From NCBI RefSeq assembly GCF_036373705.1, contig NC_089855.1, positions 50,114,318 through 50,178,317 on the forward strand: DNA of 64,000 nucleotides, in the 5' to 3' direction. Source of the stretch: Amia ocellicauda. Lineage: Eukaryota > Chordata > Actinopteri > Amiiformes > Amiidae. Below the pieces are notes generated by a model. That model worked only from the letters and a program-made list of their open reading frames with translations. It was not told where the DNA came from and made no database searches. Made by a program: the position numbers and the translations under genes. Positions 17,801 to 29,677 of this stretch are shown here, piece by piece; position 1 is the stretch's first letter, and the number at the start of each line of letters is the position of its first letter.

Positions 17801-19080
17801 CTGAAATTTCACAAATACTTCCTTTACCTCACAACGGTACCACACAACAATTTTTAAAGACAACAACTCCTCAAACATGGCAATGTCTGAAAAGGCAACC
17901 ATCTGTTGAGAGTTTAAGCCGGCCCTCTGATGAAGCATTAAAGCCTCTTGCATAGCTTGGGGTTCAGGCATGTCGGGGGTGAGTAGTTTTATTAAACTGT
18001 AAGCAAAACAGAGCTTATTGTCCCCATTGGAACTCACCACTAATTGCCTGAGCTTGTTCCTAATTATGTCGTTCTTCAAGCATTTCGACAGTCTTCTAAG
18101 CGCCCCACCCTCAGGGTTAGGAACCACATTCATTACCAGAGACAGACTTTCATCAGCTAAGATGGATGCGTTACTTTGCAATAACGCTTCGATTTTAGCC
18201 AGAAATTCATCAACATCTAAATTATCTCCACTCAGCATTACAGATAGGTTGCTAAACAAATCATCCCCTCTGAGTTCTAACTGTACAACATCTCGAGGTC
18301 TGACCCTTTCAGCAACCTGTTCAAGCATGTTTTGCAAGGCCTCGTGTATGTTGACAAATATTTCTGCATAATTGTCACAATTTAAAAGTTCTGCAAAATT
18401 AAAACGCTGAATCATTTCAAAATTGTTATAGGCCGGTCTATCTATAATCACGGGATCACTGGTACTTTTGGACACATCATCATTTTGAACAAAGCCTTCA
18501 ACCCCTACATTCTCACAGAGCATGTCATCCACAGCCTTATCAGTCTCAGAACCCTCCACATTCCGAACACCCCCACCGCTGACATCTACAAAACCCCCTT
18601 TTTGAGGAGGCTCATTTAAAGCCTGTAAAAGTCCTTCAAAGATATCCACCCGGTTAATGTCAAGACCCTCCTCTATAGTGACGGCTGCTTCTGCCGCCGT
18701 ACTGTGTTCTAATTGTCTCAAATCATTTATAATAGGGGCAGAATTTGGTCGGGGTAGCGTCTCCAAAGCCTCCACCATTTCAAACAAATCGGGGTGAACT
18801 AGGGGTTGAACCTCTATAAGCGCTACCGTTGGGAGGTGGTTATTTAGATCATTGACCATCTGTAACAGGTCGGGGTTCACGGTAAGTCTGGTAATTCACA
18901 TTCTATCGGTGGTGATTGGGGGTTATTTAAATCATTTATCATTTGTAATAGTTCCTGGTTCATTGGGACATCAGAGGAGTTCACAACAGGGCCGAGGGTG
19001 TTCTCTCGGGAAGGTCTTTTTGGGGCCCTAACTTGTTCATAATCCTTTAGTTTGTGAGTTCTTTTACCAAGTCCGGACAT
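14845..19080 (-). pseudogene. POLB: Protein-primed family B DNA polymerase, two frameshifts (E1)
   Basis: The gene spans about 1,410 codons. N-terminal part (19080-17470): basic start, two related MxxxLLQMxNDLNN motifs, a low-complexity acidic region, then several CxxC pairs, as in other Polinton polymerases. 3'-5' exonuclease: FFDFEC, AHNAKGYDSY, YCKNDVVILK. Polymerase: motif A YYDFTSLYP, motif B KLILNSLWGKFG, motif C YHDTDSV. Breaks: one missing base near 18881 (shared with E2, absent from E3) and two missing bases near 17464 (E1 only). The catalytic half remains open. It would replicate the linear genome from a terminal protein. Confidence 0.93.
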
Positions 19081-19143
19081 TTTTTTTATTTTTTATTTTT
19101 CCAACAACCCACAATAGTAAGGCGTTTTGTATCTATTAAAACA
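19081..19143 (-). terminator. Spacer with poly(A) signals between the spliced gene and polymerase (E1)
   Basis: Read on minus, AATAAA occurs twice (GGAAAAATAAAAAATAAAAAAA) just before the polymerase ATG. It would polyadenylate the six-exon gene upstream and leaves almost no room for a separate polymerase promoter. Confidence 0.55.
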
Positions 19144-21179
19144 TTAAATACGGTACAATTCGTTAGTAAGGGTATTAATAAGGGTGTTTTGGCTCTCTAT
19201 CACAAGGTTTTGCCCCACTAACACAAGTCTTTGATTTAGTAACAAGGTATGTAGCAACTCATGCCGACCTTCAGGAAGTAGCTCCGGGGGATGGTGTCCT
19301 GGCTCAGCTGCAAAGGATGGTCGCTCCGGTAAATCTCGGTCGAAGGAGGCAGGGAGCGAGCGTATACTCACGGACGGAGACCAAGAAGGCCTTTGCGGTG
19401 ACACCCTGGCCAATCGCGGTGTACTGTTCAGCGTTTCTGTAGCCAAGAAACGGGGCTGGGGGGACGATGTTGAAACCAGTCCGTCGTTGGGTGGTGTGTC
19501 AACCCTGACTGACGGCGACCCCTGAGGTTGTTGGTTGCCTGTATTTGTTCCGCCCGACAATGCGGCGGGCTGAATCTGGATTGTTGAATTACCCCCAGAA
19601 GGCTGTGGCCTGAGTAGATGTTGGGGGGTCTCCAAGACCACCGTGGGGGATCCTCTCGGTGATCTCTCCGGGGAAGATGTTTGATCCCACTTAGACGGGG
19701 TAATTGTCCTCAATAGCTCATCCACAGAATGACTATCCCAAGAGTCTTGGGAAGAATAAAAATATACATTACATTTACATCTTTAAACGGCGACAGAAAT
19801 CAAACTTAAAACAACATGTCCAGGACCTTCAAAACCTTTAGCTTTTTTAGACCTTTGAAAATAGGCTTAGACATTCACTACAACGCCTTATTATTTACAG
19901 ACAATATATTTATTAGGACTTGATAATAAATGTAAAACAGAGAAGCCTCTGTAAATAAACTGTTTCTTAAATGTAATATTGTTAATAAAACACTTTTTAT
20001 ACACACACACACCACATTTCATTTTTAAACGAACCTTCCAAGTGTAAACGCTTCCTGATCCCGGGACTTCCTGTTTCACAAACGTTTTCACGATCTGTTT
20101 AAATATTAAATACAATGAACACCTTCAAGCCTTTTCCTACAGCCACTTTAAAACAGAAGTATAATTGCGGGAGATAAGCCAAACAACTTACTAAAACCTT
20201 TCGGACAGCTTTACTTCCTAACCAGACGGTCGGGCAATCGGTCATTTCTAAACACATGCCCCAGAAACAAGCCTAGACCTGTCCGGACTTCTAAAGATCT
20301 TTCCCAGAACCCCCAAGACCTACAGGAAATGGGCACCCCTCGCTTAAATATTAGCCCTCAACGGGCAAACAAAACCCTTTTAAAAACATTAAAGTTTGAA
20401 AGATCTTACTTACCTCCAAAGAATAATCGTTTCTTATGTTTTTCAGCTGGTTTAGCTTTTTGCACTTCTGTGAAGGTAAGAGACATGTTTAACCTTTAAC
20501 CACCCCGCTTTATAAAAAGCTTTAACCTCTTACAAGCGGCAGATATATACTCACCGCTATCAGATACAGGGGCTGACGGCCTTTCAGATTCTTGAAAGGT
20601 TACGGTTCTCGAAGGTAAAACTAAACAAGCCCTCGATGTGGAAGGCCTTTCGTTGTCTCGAACCACGTTTCTTAATACTGTTAGAAAGGATATTTTTTAA
20701 AATTAACAAAACGGGCCTCAAACATCTTACAGAAACGTTATACAAACAAACAGGGGTTTAGTTCTTACCCGGTCGGCAGACAGCCTGTCTAGGGACAACC
20801 ACTTCTCTTGGTTGATCCTCGGAGACATTAATCACAGGCCTTTCGATAGTTTCTGTGTAATTAAAGAGACCGCCATTAATATATATTAAAACGTTTTCAT
20901 AACTCTAATGAGCCGCTTCAAAACACAACCACACACCCATACATAAGAACCCTTGAGCGCAAACACAAAAATCTTACCGTCGTTGTTCCAGATGATCTCC
21001 TCAGCGTTGGGAATTAACTCCTGTTGACTGGCTGAAAAATAATTTTACAGAACTTAAAACAGATGTTATAACCTTATTTACAATACATGCCCACAACCCG
21101 CTCTGAGTCAATGAAAATAATCTGAAGACTTACCTAAAAACTCGTTTAAATCAAAGTCGTTGATGTTGTTTCCGGACAT
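19144..21179 (-). CDS. Six-exon spliced Polinton gene, unknown function (320 aa, E1)
   Basis: Predicted exons: 21134-21179, 20978-21031, 20769-20852, 20555-20677, 20414-20467 and 19144-19745. Every intron has GT-AG ends with strong donors (GTAAGT, GTAAGA, GTAAGA, GTGAGT, GTAAGT), every intron is phase 1, and the joined frame stays open. The last exon has no ATG, which explains why it looks like a gene without a start. The product starts MSGNNINDFDLNEF, has repeated ERP motifs (IERPV, NERPS, SERPS, PERPS), a basic patch (EKHKKRLFF), a long Ser/Pro/Gln-rich region and a C-terminal leucine-rich coiled coil. Probably a nuclear regulatory protein; that is inference. The 668-bp last intron may hide alternative exons. 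Confidence 0.8.
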
Positions 21180-21244
21180 TGTTGATCTTTAGGCTTAAAT
21201 CGAAAGGTCAGTATGAGTCTGTCGAGCTGAAGACCAGACCTTCA

Positions 21245-21252
21245 TACTTATA
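21245..21252 (-). promoter_or_regulatory. TATA box of the spliced gene (E1)
   Basis: TATAAGTA on minus, about 66 bp before the ATG of the six-exon gene. Identical in E2 (46089-46096). It is the only clear core promoter for the leftward block. Confidence 0.6.
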
Positions 21253-22162
21253 CTGATGGCCGGATGCCGGATCTGCTTGTAAGGCATTGTTCTGGGCTGG
21301 CCTTTGTGCCGTCCTGTTACCAATTAACATATCAAAACCAACCAATAAAATGACCCTGCATCAATTTCAAATAGAAACCAAGATGGCGACGATCTCTCTC
21401 CTCTCTACTCTAAACTTTTATTAGAACCTTTTGGTCTCTCAAAAAAACATTTTTAAGCATCAAGACCTATAGTCAATAAACACTAAGAATATTTCAGGCC
21501 TTTATACGCGCTAAAAAACAACCTGAGCCAAGAAAGTAACTATAAAGATCTAAAATAAGTAGCGCTTTTACAGTGATTTTTTTTTTTTTTTAATAGCGAT
21601 GCTTTGTTTGGTATTAAACAAGTCACAAACTACTCAGAACAGCGTTTATCCCCACAAAAGAGATATTTGGGTTTATTTTACAAAGCTTATAAATTATATA
21701 GTTTAAAAGTATTCTGAATGTTTTGAGACCACACGCCATGCCTACGTTTGTCTGAGCCCACCCCCGTCCCCCGTGGTGTGAGTGATTTAGCCTTGAGTGT
21801 TGTGATCTATTTAGCATTGAGTGATCAGTTGTTTTTATTTTTTAAATGATTCCTTATCATCAGGGATTGAGCCTGCTAAAATACCTTAAAAACATATCCT
21901 TATCTTAAGTCTAACTCTTATGAGCTTTAAGACCCTAGAATGTATTTAAGTAAAACGAATGAACACATTATGTGTGAGATAAAATATAACCACAGCTTTT
22001 TTTTTTTTTTTTTTTTTTTTTACAAAAACAATTAACCTATACCGACAAACACCCACACACACACACACCCTCTTTTTTTAAATTTTATTTTTAATTAAAT
22101 TTGAGGGGAGAGACAGAGCCATATACATTGGGGTTAACATAAGTACCCTATGCAAAACAGGA
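21253..22162. other. Right subterminal non-coding region of E1
   Basis: No supported gene. It is AT-rich with poly-T tracts (about 21580 and 21997-22021) and a CA repeat (about 22053). The part next to 21253 is the upstream region of the leftward promoter. Confidence 0.7.
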
Positions 22163-22450
22163 ATTGTTAGGACCTGTGACCATTACAGACAACAGAACTT
22201 GTTGATCTTATAAAATGATTGGGCGAGAGAGAGAGATATAGAGACAGACAGAGACAGAGCCAGTGTGAATGTGATAAACGCACTATTCAAAATGGCATTG
22301 TTAAGACCTGGGACCATTACAGACAACAGAACTTGTTGATCTTATAAAATGCTTGGGCGAGAGAGACAGAGAGAGAGAGACAGACAGAGACAGAGACAGA
22401 GACAGTGTGAATATGATAAACGCACTATTCAAAATGGCATTGTTAAGACC
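22163..22450. repeat. Subterminal tandem repeats, E1
   Basis: Units begin at 22163, 22297 and 22439, as in E0. The first unit has a distinct GA tract (GAGAGAGATATAGAGAC) shared with E0 but not with E2. Confidence 0.8.
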
Positions 22451-22554
22451 TGGGCCCCTTACATGTATATTTAAAAAAGACCCCCAACCACTACAGGAAG
22501 AGCCGACCCATTCACACTCTACAGTTGACCAACAAGAACAACAAGAACAACCGG

Positions 22555-22735
22555 TTATGGGTGGCCTTGTTGTTCAGGGTTTTAGGGGTGTACACTTTCT
22601 GACGGATATGACGTAGGAATAATTAAGGAAATAACTCTAAAATCACGCCCCCCAATTATGACGTAGGAATATTAATAAGCTTAGGGCATACGTCATAACA
22701 AAATAGGCCGCGCCCAAAAAACCCTACTATCTACT
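22555..22735 (-). repeat. Right terminal inverted repeat of E1
   Basis: Exact-looking reverse complement of 4298-4478, followed by the target duplication CCTGTG (22736-22741). Confidence 0.95.
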
Positions 22736-24470
22736 CCTGTGGGGTGCATTTTCTCTCTCTCTATCTGTGATTAAATCCTTACTTATATACATATTTCCAT
22801 GAACGTTTCTGCAGCTCATGTAAATCACATCACACGACGGGCCGTGATCTTTTCGGTCACTTTGAAAGTTTTGCTCATGACAATCCTTTTCTATTGCGGC
22901 ACGATGGCTGCCACCGAGGATGGAAAGTCATCCGCAGTTGGCTGCAAGCTTGCCTGAAGCGCAGGAAAGGACTTACTCGCGACGTGCCACTTAAAGACTG
23001 AAGAAGTGGGGGTCGGCCTCACCGAGAGCCCTGAGGATTAGCTCACGTGGTAGAGCGCTCGCTTAGCATTGTAGCGTTATGTTGGGTGTATTTGGATAAG
23101 AGCATTTGGACTCTGAGCTGAAGCACTGATCTAAAGAAAACCTCTCCCCCCCAAAGTTATCAGATTCCCTTAGCTCATCAGCTTGGAACTGGTTTGCATC
23201 AAAGTGACAGTTTTGGTGAGGATGGCACCAAGAAGAGGCCAAATAGTTTGGAATTCTGCTATGAGATGTCTGGAGAAAGGGGCCTGTAGGTGATAAAAAC
23301 TCTTTGAAGTGGACGAGAGCCGAAATCCCGACATAGAGCTACGAACCCAGGCCAACCGGCATTTCCAAAAGATGGCATGGATTGACATCAGTCATTAATC
23401 AAGCCCCCCTCCAATAGGACACTGGGGGCTGAAACCGAAATCCAATCTCAAAAACTCAAGAACCAATCACCTCTTGATCTGACAGACTATAAGGAACAGC
23501 GGACAGTCTTTCTCGCTCTCTCTCACCTGAACCAGTAACTCGCTGCCACAGCTCAACCTGTAGCTCTGTTGCCAGAACCGGAACCAGAAACCAACTAAGT
23601 CTTTGCCGGCAACAGAAGAGTTAAACTGGGAGAAGGAGATTGAGCCGTACGAAGAATTCTTTTAAAGGACTTTATTAAATAAAGAACTTTACAGACTGCG
23701 CTGCCCGCCTGTGCCCACCTGATCAGTGGAGTTTTACAGCTGGACAATTGACTAAGTCGACTGTATACGAAAGTGTCAGTCATTTAAATAGCTATTTGAG
23801 TCTTAAGAAACTTGACCCTTGGAACAAACACGGCCCTGCTTTCCTCAAATACTTTGTATTCAAATAAGTACGGTGAGAGACCCTGCTTGCCAAGAAGATT
23901 TTGTGCACAACCTTGGAGCCTTCAAACCAGTGGAAAATCTGTTTGGAAACGACTCTACTTTCGCGAAACCCCAACTTCCAGGTGTATCGACTGAGTGGAA
24001 GTTCTTGGACAAAGCCGAACCGGACTGCCTTTGTTCCAAACCACACGGACCTCGTGCCGTGTGCTGTTATCTGAGCCCGAAGCCAGAGAGGCCTCTCTGC
24101 GACGAAGTTCAGATAAGTTTAACAGTTTGGAGTTCATGATTCATGACATTTGAGAAATCAATTAGAAATGTTAATCTGTGATTCATAACTCTAGAATGTG
24201 TAATATCATTTAGTTTTCTTAAATATAAATGTGTGTTGCATTAAACTGTTTTGTTGATAATTTTAGAAATAAAATCTGTCAACGCCGAGAAATATCTTCT
24301 CATTCCTGTTTAACTGTTTAGTCTGAAATTGACACAAGTTAATAGACATTAGATTATTGGTGGCCCTGCCTATCCTTAATCATTGAATAATAATCATTTA
24401 AGGGAAATTGTGGTAACAAGTAATGATAGGATCTTTCTCGGCACCTAAACGTGAATGAGACTGATATATA

Positions 24471-25691
24471 CACTCACCTAAAGGATTATTAGGAACACCT
24501 GTTCAATTTCTCATTAATGCAATTATCTAACCAACCAATCACATGGCAGTTGCTTCAATGTATTTAGGGGTGTGGTCCTGGTCAAGACAATCTCCTGAAC
24601 TCCAAACTGAATGTCTGAATGGGAAAGAAAGGTGATTTAAGCAATTTTGAGCGTGGCATGGTTGTTGGTGCCAGACGGACCGGTCTGAGTATTTCACAAT
24701 CTGCTCAGTTACTGGGATTTTCACGCACAACCATTTCTAGGGTTTACAAAGAATGGTGTGATAAGGGAAAAACATCCAGTATGCGGCAGTCCTGTGGGTG
24801 AAAATGCCTTGTTGATGCTAGATGTCAGAGGAGAATGGGCCGACTGATTCAAGCTGATAGAAGAGGAACTTTGACTGAAATAACCACTCATTACAACCGA
24901 GGTATGCAGCAAAGCATTTGTGAAGCCACAACACGTATAACCTTGAGGCGGATGGGCTACAACAGCAGAAGACCCCACCGGGTACCACTCATCTCCACTA
25001 CAAATAGGAAAACGAGGCTACAATTTGCACAAGCTCACCAAAATTGGACAGTTGAAGACTGGAAAAATGTTGCCTGGTCTGATGAGTCTCGATTTCTGTT
25101 GAGACATTCAGATGGTAGAGTCAGAATTTGGCGTAAACAGAATGAGAACATGGATCCATCATGCCTTGTTACCACTGTGCAGGCTGGTGGTGGTGGTGTA
25201 ATGGTGTGGGGGATGTTTTCTTGGCACACTTTAGGCCCCTTAGTGCCAATTGTGCATCGTTTAAATGCCACGGCCTAGCTGAACATTGTTTCTGACCATG
25301 TCCATCCCTTTATGACCACCATGTACCCATCCTCTGATGGCTACTTCCAGCAGGATAATGCACCATGTCACAAAGGTCGAATCATTTCAAATTGGTTTCT
25401 TGAACATGACAATGAGTTCACTGTACTAAACTGGCCCCCACAGTCACCAGATCTCAACCCAATAGAGCATCTTTGGGATGTGGTGGAACGGGAGCTTCGT
25501 GCCCTGGATGTGCATCCCACAAATCTCCATCAACTGCAAGATGCTATCCTATCAATATGGGCCAACATTTCTAAAGAATGCTTTCAGCACCTTGTTGAAT
25601 CAATGCCACATAGAATTAAGGCAGTTCTGAAGGCGAAAGGGGTTCAAACACAGTATTAGTATGGTGTTCCTAATAATCCTTTAGGTGAGTG
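24471..25691 (+). mobile_element. Tc1/mariner element nested in the F1 LTR
   Basis: 1,221 bp with inverted ends starting CACTCACCTAAAGGATTATT, flanked by the TA duplication (24469-24470, 25692-25693) within a TATATA run. Absent from the matching site in F0, F1b and F2, so it inserted into this unit alone. Its single gene is broken. Confidence 0.96.
24619..25659 (+). pseudogene. Tc1-like transposase with two in-frame stops
   Basis: One reading frame throughout: an N-terminal paired-like helix-turn-helix (LSNFERGMVVGARRTGLSIS), then TGA at 24799-24801; a middle part with the first catalytic Asp (WSDESRF), then TAG at 25276-25278; and a final part with the second Asp (FQQDNAPCH) and Glu (SPDLNPIEHLW). 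The spacing between second Asp and Glu is 36 residues (DD36E), longer than DD34E of Tc1 itself. There are no frameshifts, so decay is by point mutation only. Confidence 0.95.
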
Positions 25692-27168
25692 TATATATAA
25701 TGAGAAGTTACCTGACATAAATACTAACCTGCGTAGTTATTTAATGTCTGACTAATAATACTAACGAGAGACTCACCTTCGTCTTACTAACCGGTATTGT
25801 AGTCAATGTGTTTATAACCTTTCTTGTTTAACGATTTGTGTAATCATATGTGATCCCATGGTCTTTGATTTGGTCACGGAAGTGATTTGTCTTCGATTTG
25901 TTGATCTAGAGTTGAATTGTAATTAGTTTTTCCCTTTTGTATAATTAGTGTAGTGCTACATTTAGTCTTTGTTTTGAATACATTTGACAATTGATATCTT
26001 TGGAATTGGTGTCTGCGTCCAATTATTACAGAAATTGAGTTCTACAAGATTCCAGGATTCGTGATAAGGTGATACTATAAATTCACTTCTTTAATTGAAA
26101 TGTATAAGTGTACCTTACGCTACAGCATGCGAGAGGCAGCGGGATCGATGCCCGCATTCTCCAAGGCCTCAGGCGCTCGTGCCCCGGTTGCGGGGGAGAG
26201 TCGCTCACTTTTCTTGCCGCAGACACAGGCGCAAGGCATTGCCTGTTTGCCGTAAGGTTATCAGACACAACGCGCCGGCGACGGCTGCAGCATTAGCACG
26301 CCGGCTGGCCCTTCCGAAGTTCCCCAAAAACGACCGAGATGCCGCTTCGACGTCGTAACCCCAGGAACGACCGCAAAGGCACTCCAACCCTCAATCTTCC
26401 GATCCGAAGTCAGACCGAAGAGACTGTATGATGTTTTAGATTAAAGATAGTATGCAGACCGAGCAAGTTAGATTTATCGAGCTAGCAAACAGCCATTGAG
26501 GCACCTGTTCGGGACGTACCCTGTAGAAATTCCTGTCAACGATAAAAGGATCAAACGGTGGAGAAAAAGCCCGCAGGATGTTTGTCAAAACTCTGTTTGT
26601 GGACTGAATGGCTTTCCCAGATTGGCAGGGACTGTTTTTGGTATTGACTGAGGGACAGTTGTAAAAGACAACCTCTCACCGGACCTCTGGCATACACCAA
26701 AGAAAGCCACCTCACCTCTCCCCCGGATCTCACAAAACACAATCCCCCCCGCCCCCAAGGAAGACAGACCGCAATCGGACTCGGGCTTGATTGGATGAAC
26801 GGCCGCAAACATTCCATGTCATTTTCTTTTAAAGCTTCACTCGTGCTTGTAAAAAACCCAGGTCTCACTGAAAGAATGCCCTGACGTGGTTGCTTCCAAG
26901 CTAGCTGGTTTACAAAGTTCCTTTTCGCTTTAACGATGATTTCCAAGAAGGGAAATAATCTATCTGTAATCTGTCAACACAGGCACCTTCTTCTCCGTTA
27001 AGCCACGAGGTCACCACCAGGAAGGTGAACGCACCAGGCCGACCCGGAGTTTTCGCTAATTCGTCTCCAAGCCTCCCAAGAGGGAACATAAACAGGCTTT
27101 ATTCGCAGACACAGGCCCTCACGCAGGGAGACCACCGCTTCACCGCCGCTGCCCCTGCCAAGGGCCCC

Positions 27169-27240
27169 AGGTCCCATCGAGACTTGAACTCGGATCGCTG
27201 GAGTCAGAGTCCAGAGTGCTAACCATTACACCATGGAACC
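27169..27240 (-). tRNA. tRNA-Gln (CTG), F1
   Basis: Same gene as 3986-4057. One base 3' of the anticodon is changed (CTGAC instead of CTGAA), inside the anticodon loop; the stems are intact. Confidence 0.88.
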
Positions 27241-27375
27241 AAGCCCGCTGCCCACCTCTTGCCCGTGACGAAGGTTTCTGCTCTATGCACACGTCTCGCT
27301 CTGTCGCACGGCCAAGTCCAGAGTGAGCCAAGTTGCGCCCAGAGTGCTGCGTGTGGCGGGTCACTTCCGGAGCCG

Positions 27376-27447
27376 TCCCTGGTGGTCTAGTGTTCAGGAT
27401 TCGGCGCTCTCACTGCCGCGGCCCGGGTTCGATTCCCAGTCAGGGAA
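27376..27447 (+). tRNA. tRNA-Glu (CTC), F1, possibly weakened
   Basis: Same gene as 4193-4264. A G-to-T change in the D loop (TAGTGTTCAGG) and a T-stem mismatch suggest a degenerating copy. The first T-run terminator is TTTT at 27488-27491. Confidence 0.8.
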
Positions 27448-27474
27448 GGTGGATCTGTTGCTCTTCCCCTAGGA

Positions 27475-27480
27475 CCTGTA
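27475..27480. other. Unoccupied Polinton target site (CCTGTA)
   Basis: Here the F1 sequence TAGGACCTGT runs straight into the unit start TGGTGCGTTTT, with no Polinton and only one copy of the six target bases. The last base is A instead of the G seen beside E0, E1 and E2. Confidence 0.85.
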
Positions 27481-27770
27481 TGGTGCGTTTTCTCTCTCTC
27501 TATCTGTGATTAAATTCTTACTTATATACATATTTCCATGAACGTTTCTGCAGCTCATGTAAATCACATCACACGACGGGCCGTGATCTTTTCGGTCACT
27601 TTGAAAGTTTTGCTCATGACAATCCTTTTCTATTGCGGCACGATGGCTGCCACCGAGGATGGAAAGTCGTCCGCAGTTGGCTGCAAGCTTGCCTGAAGCG
27701 CAGGAAAGGACTTACTCGCGACGTGCCACTTAAAGACTGAAGAAGTGGGGGTCGGCCTCACCGAGAGCCC

Positions 27771-29677
27771 TGAGGATTAGCTCACGTGGTAGAGTGCTCG
27801 CTTAGCATTGTAGCGTTATGTTGGGTGTATTTGGATAAGAGCATTTGGGCTCTGAGCTGAAGCACTGATCTAAAGAAAACCTCTCCCCCCCAAAGTTATC
27901 AGATTCCCTTAGCTCATCAGCTTGGAACTGGTTTGCATTAAAGTGACAGTTTTGGGGAGGATGGCACCAAGAAGAGGCCAAATAGTTTGGAATTCTGCTA
28001 TGAGATGTCTGGAGAAAGGGGCCTGTAGGTGATAAAAACTCTTTGAAGTGGACGAGAGCCGAAATCCCGACATAGAGCTACGAACCCAGGCCAACCGGCA
28101 TTTCCAAAAGATGGCATGGATTGACATCAGTCATAAATCAAGCCCTCCTCCAATAGGACACTGGGGGCTGAAACCGAAATCCAATCTCAAAAACTCAAGA
28201 ACCAATCACCTCTTGATCTGACAGACTATAAGGAACAGCGGACAGTCTTTCTCGCTCTCTCTCACCTGAACCAGTAACTCGCTGCCACAGCTCAACCTGT
28301 AGCCTTGTTGCCAGAACCGGAACCAGAAACCAACTAAGTCTTTGCCGGCAACCGAAGTGTTAAACTGGGAGAAGGAGATTGAGCCGTACGAAGAATTCTT
28401 TTAAAGGACTTTATTAAATAAAGAACTTTACAGACTGCGCTGCCCGCCTGTGCCCACCTGATCAGTGGAGTTTTACGGCTGGACAATTGACTAAGTCGAC
28501 TGTATACGAAAGTGTCAGTCATTTAAATAGCTATTTGAGTCTTAAGAAACTTGACCCTTGGAACAAACACGGCCCTGCTTTCCTCAAAGACTTTGTCTTC
28601 AAATAAGTACGGTGAGAGACCCTGCTTGCCAAGAAGATTTTGTGCACAACCTTGGAGCCTTCAAACCAGTGGAAAATCTGTTTGGAAACGACTCTACTTT
28701 CGCGAAACCCCAACTTCCAGGTGTATCGACTGAGTGGAAGTTCTTGGACAAAGCCGAACCGGACTGCCTTTGTTCCAAACCACACGGACCTCGTGCCGTG
28801 TGCTGTTATCTGAGCCCGAAGCCAGAGAGGCCTCTCTGCGACGAAGTTCAGATAAGTTTAACAGTTTGGAGTTCATGATTCATGACATTTGAGAAATCAA
28901 TTAGAAATGTTAATCTGTGATTCATAACTCTAGAATGTGTAATATCATTTAGTTTTCTTAAATATAAATGTGTGTTGCATTAAACTGTTTTGTTGATAAT
29001 TTTAGAAATAAAATCTGTCAACGCCGAGAAATATCTTCTCATTCCTGTTTAACTGTTTAGTCTGAAATTGACACAAGTTAATAGACATTAGATTATTGGT
29101 GGCCCTGCCTATCCTTAATCATTGAATAATAATCAGTTAAGGGAAATTGTGGTAACAAGTAATGATAGGATCTTTCTCGGCACCTAAACGTGAATGAGAC
29201 TGATATATATATAACGAGAAGTTACCTGACATAAATACTAACCTGCGTAGTTATTTAATGTCTGACTAATAATACTAACGAGAGACTCACCTTCGTCTTA
29301 CTAACCGGTATTGTAGTCAATGTGTTTATAACCTTTTTTGTTTAACGATTTGTGTTATCATATGTGATCCCATGGTCTTTGATTTGGTCACGGAAGTGAT
29401 TTGTCTTCGATTTGTTGATCTAGAGTTGAATTGTAATTAGTTTTTCCCTTTTGTATAATTAGTGTAGTGCTACATTTAGTCTTTGTTTTGAATACATTTG
29501 ACAATTTATATCTTTGGAATTGGTGTCTGCGTCCAATTATTACAGAAATTGAGTTCTACAAGATTCCAGGATTCGTGATAAGGTGATACTATAAATTCAC
29601 TTCTTTAATTGAAATGTATAAGTGTACCTTACGCTACAGCATGCGAGAGGCAGCGGGATCGATGCCCGCATTCTCCA
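27771..29677 (+). pseudogene. Split tRNA-Ala gene, F1b
   Basis: 5' half 27771-27808, 3' half 29639-29677, again with GCAT on both sides of the insert. Confidence 0.88.
27809..29638. mobile_element. Probable solo LTR, F1b
   Basis: 1,830 bp, the same length and ends as in F0 and F2. Confidence 0.6.

Larger units (their letters stand above)
4298..22735 (+). mobile_element. Polinton/Maverick (adintovirus-like) element E1
   Basis: 18,438 bp with 181-bp terminal inverted repeats (4298-4478, 22555-22735) and the 6-bp target duplication CCTGTG (4292-4297, 22736-22741), all typical of Polintons. It encodes the full Polinton set: protein-primed polymerase B, retroviral-type integrase, packaging ATPase, adenain-like protease, major and minor capsid proteins and accessory genes. 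It is 1.85 kb longer than E2 because of a chimeric insertion (8493-10345). Gene B, the minor capsid gene and the polymerase are broken, so E1 is not autonomous. Confidence 0.96.
23070..26124. mobile_element. Probable solo LTR interrupted by Tc1, F1
   Basis: Same TGTAGCGT...ACGCTACA element as 1103-2932, with the Tc1 element nested at 24471-25691. Confidence 0.6.
23032..26163 (+). pseudogene. Split tRNA-Ala gene, F1
   Basis: 5' half 23032-23069, 3' half 26125-26163, with the GCAT duplication at 23066-23069 and 26125-26128. Same break as in F0. Confidence 0.88.
22736..27474. other. Host tRNA-cluster unit F1 (with Tc1 insertion)
   Basis: Same unit as F0, enlarged by a Tc1 element. 22742-23031 holds no recognised gene. 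26164-27168 corresponds to the non-coding part 2972-3985 of F0. It ends at the unoccupied Polinton target site. Confidence 0.85.

Noticed and set aside
14845-18880. Polymerase breaks as programmed frameshifts
   Set aside because: Breaks are at different places in E1 and E2, and E3 is in frame at the shared one; mutation is simpler.
19816-19920. 34-codon plus-strand frame within the last intron of the spliced gene
   Set aside because: Too short, no homology, antisense to the spliced gene.
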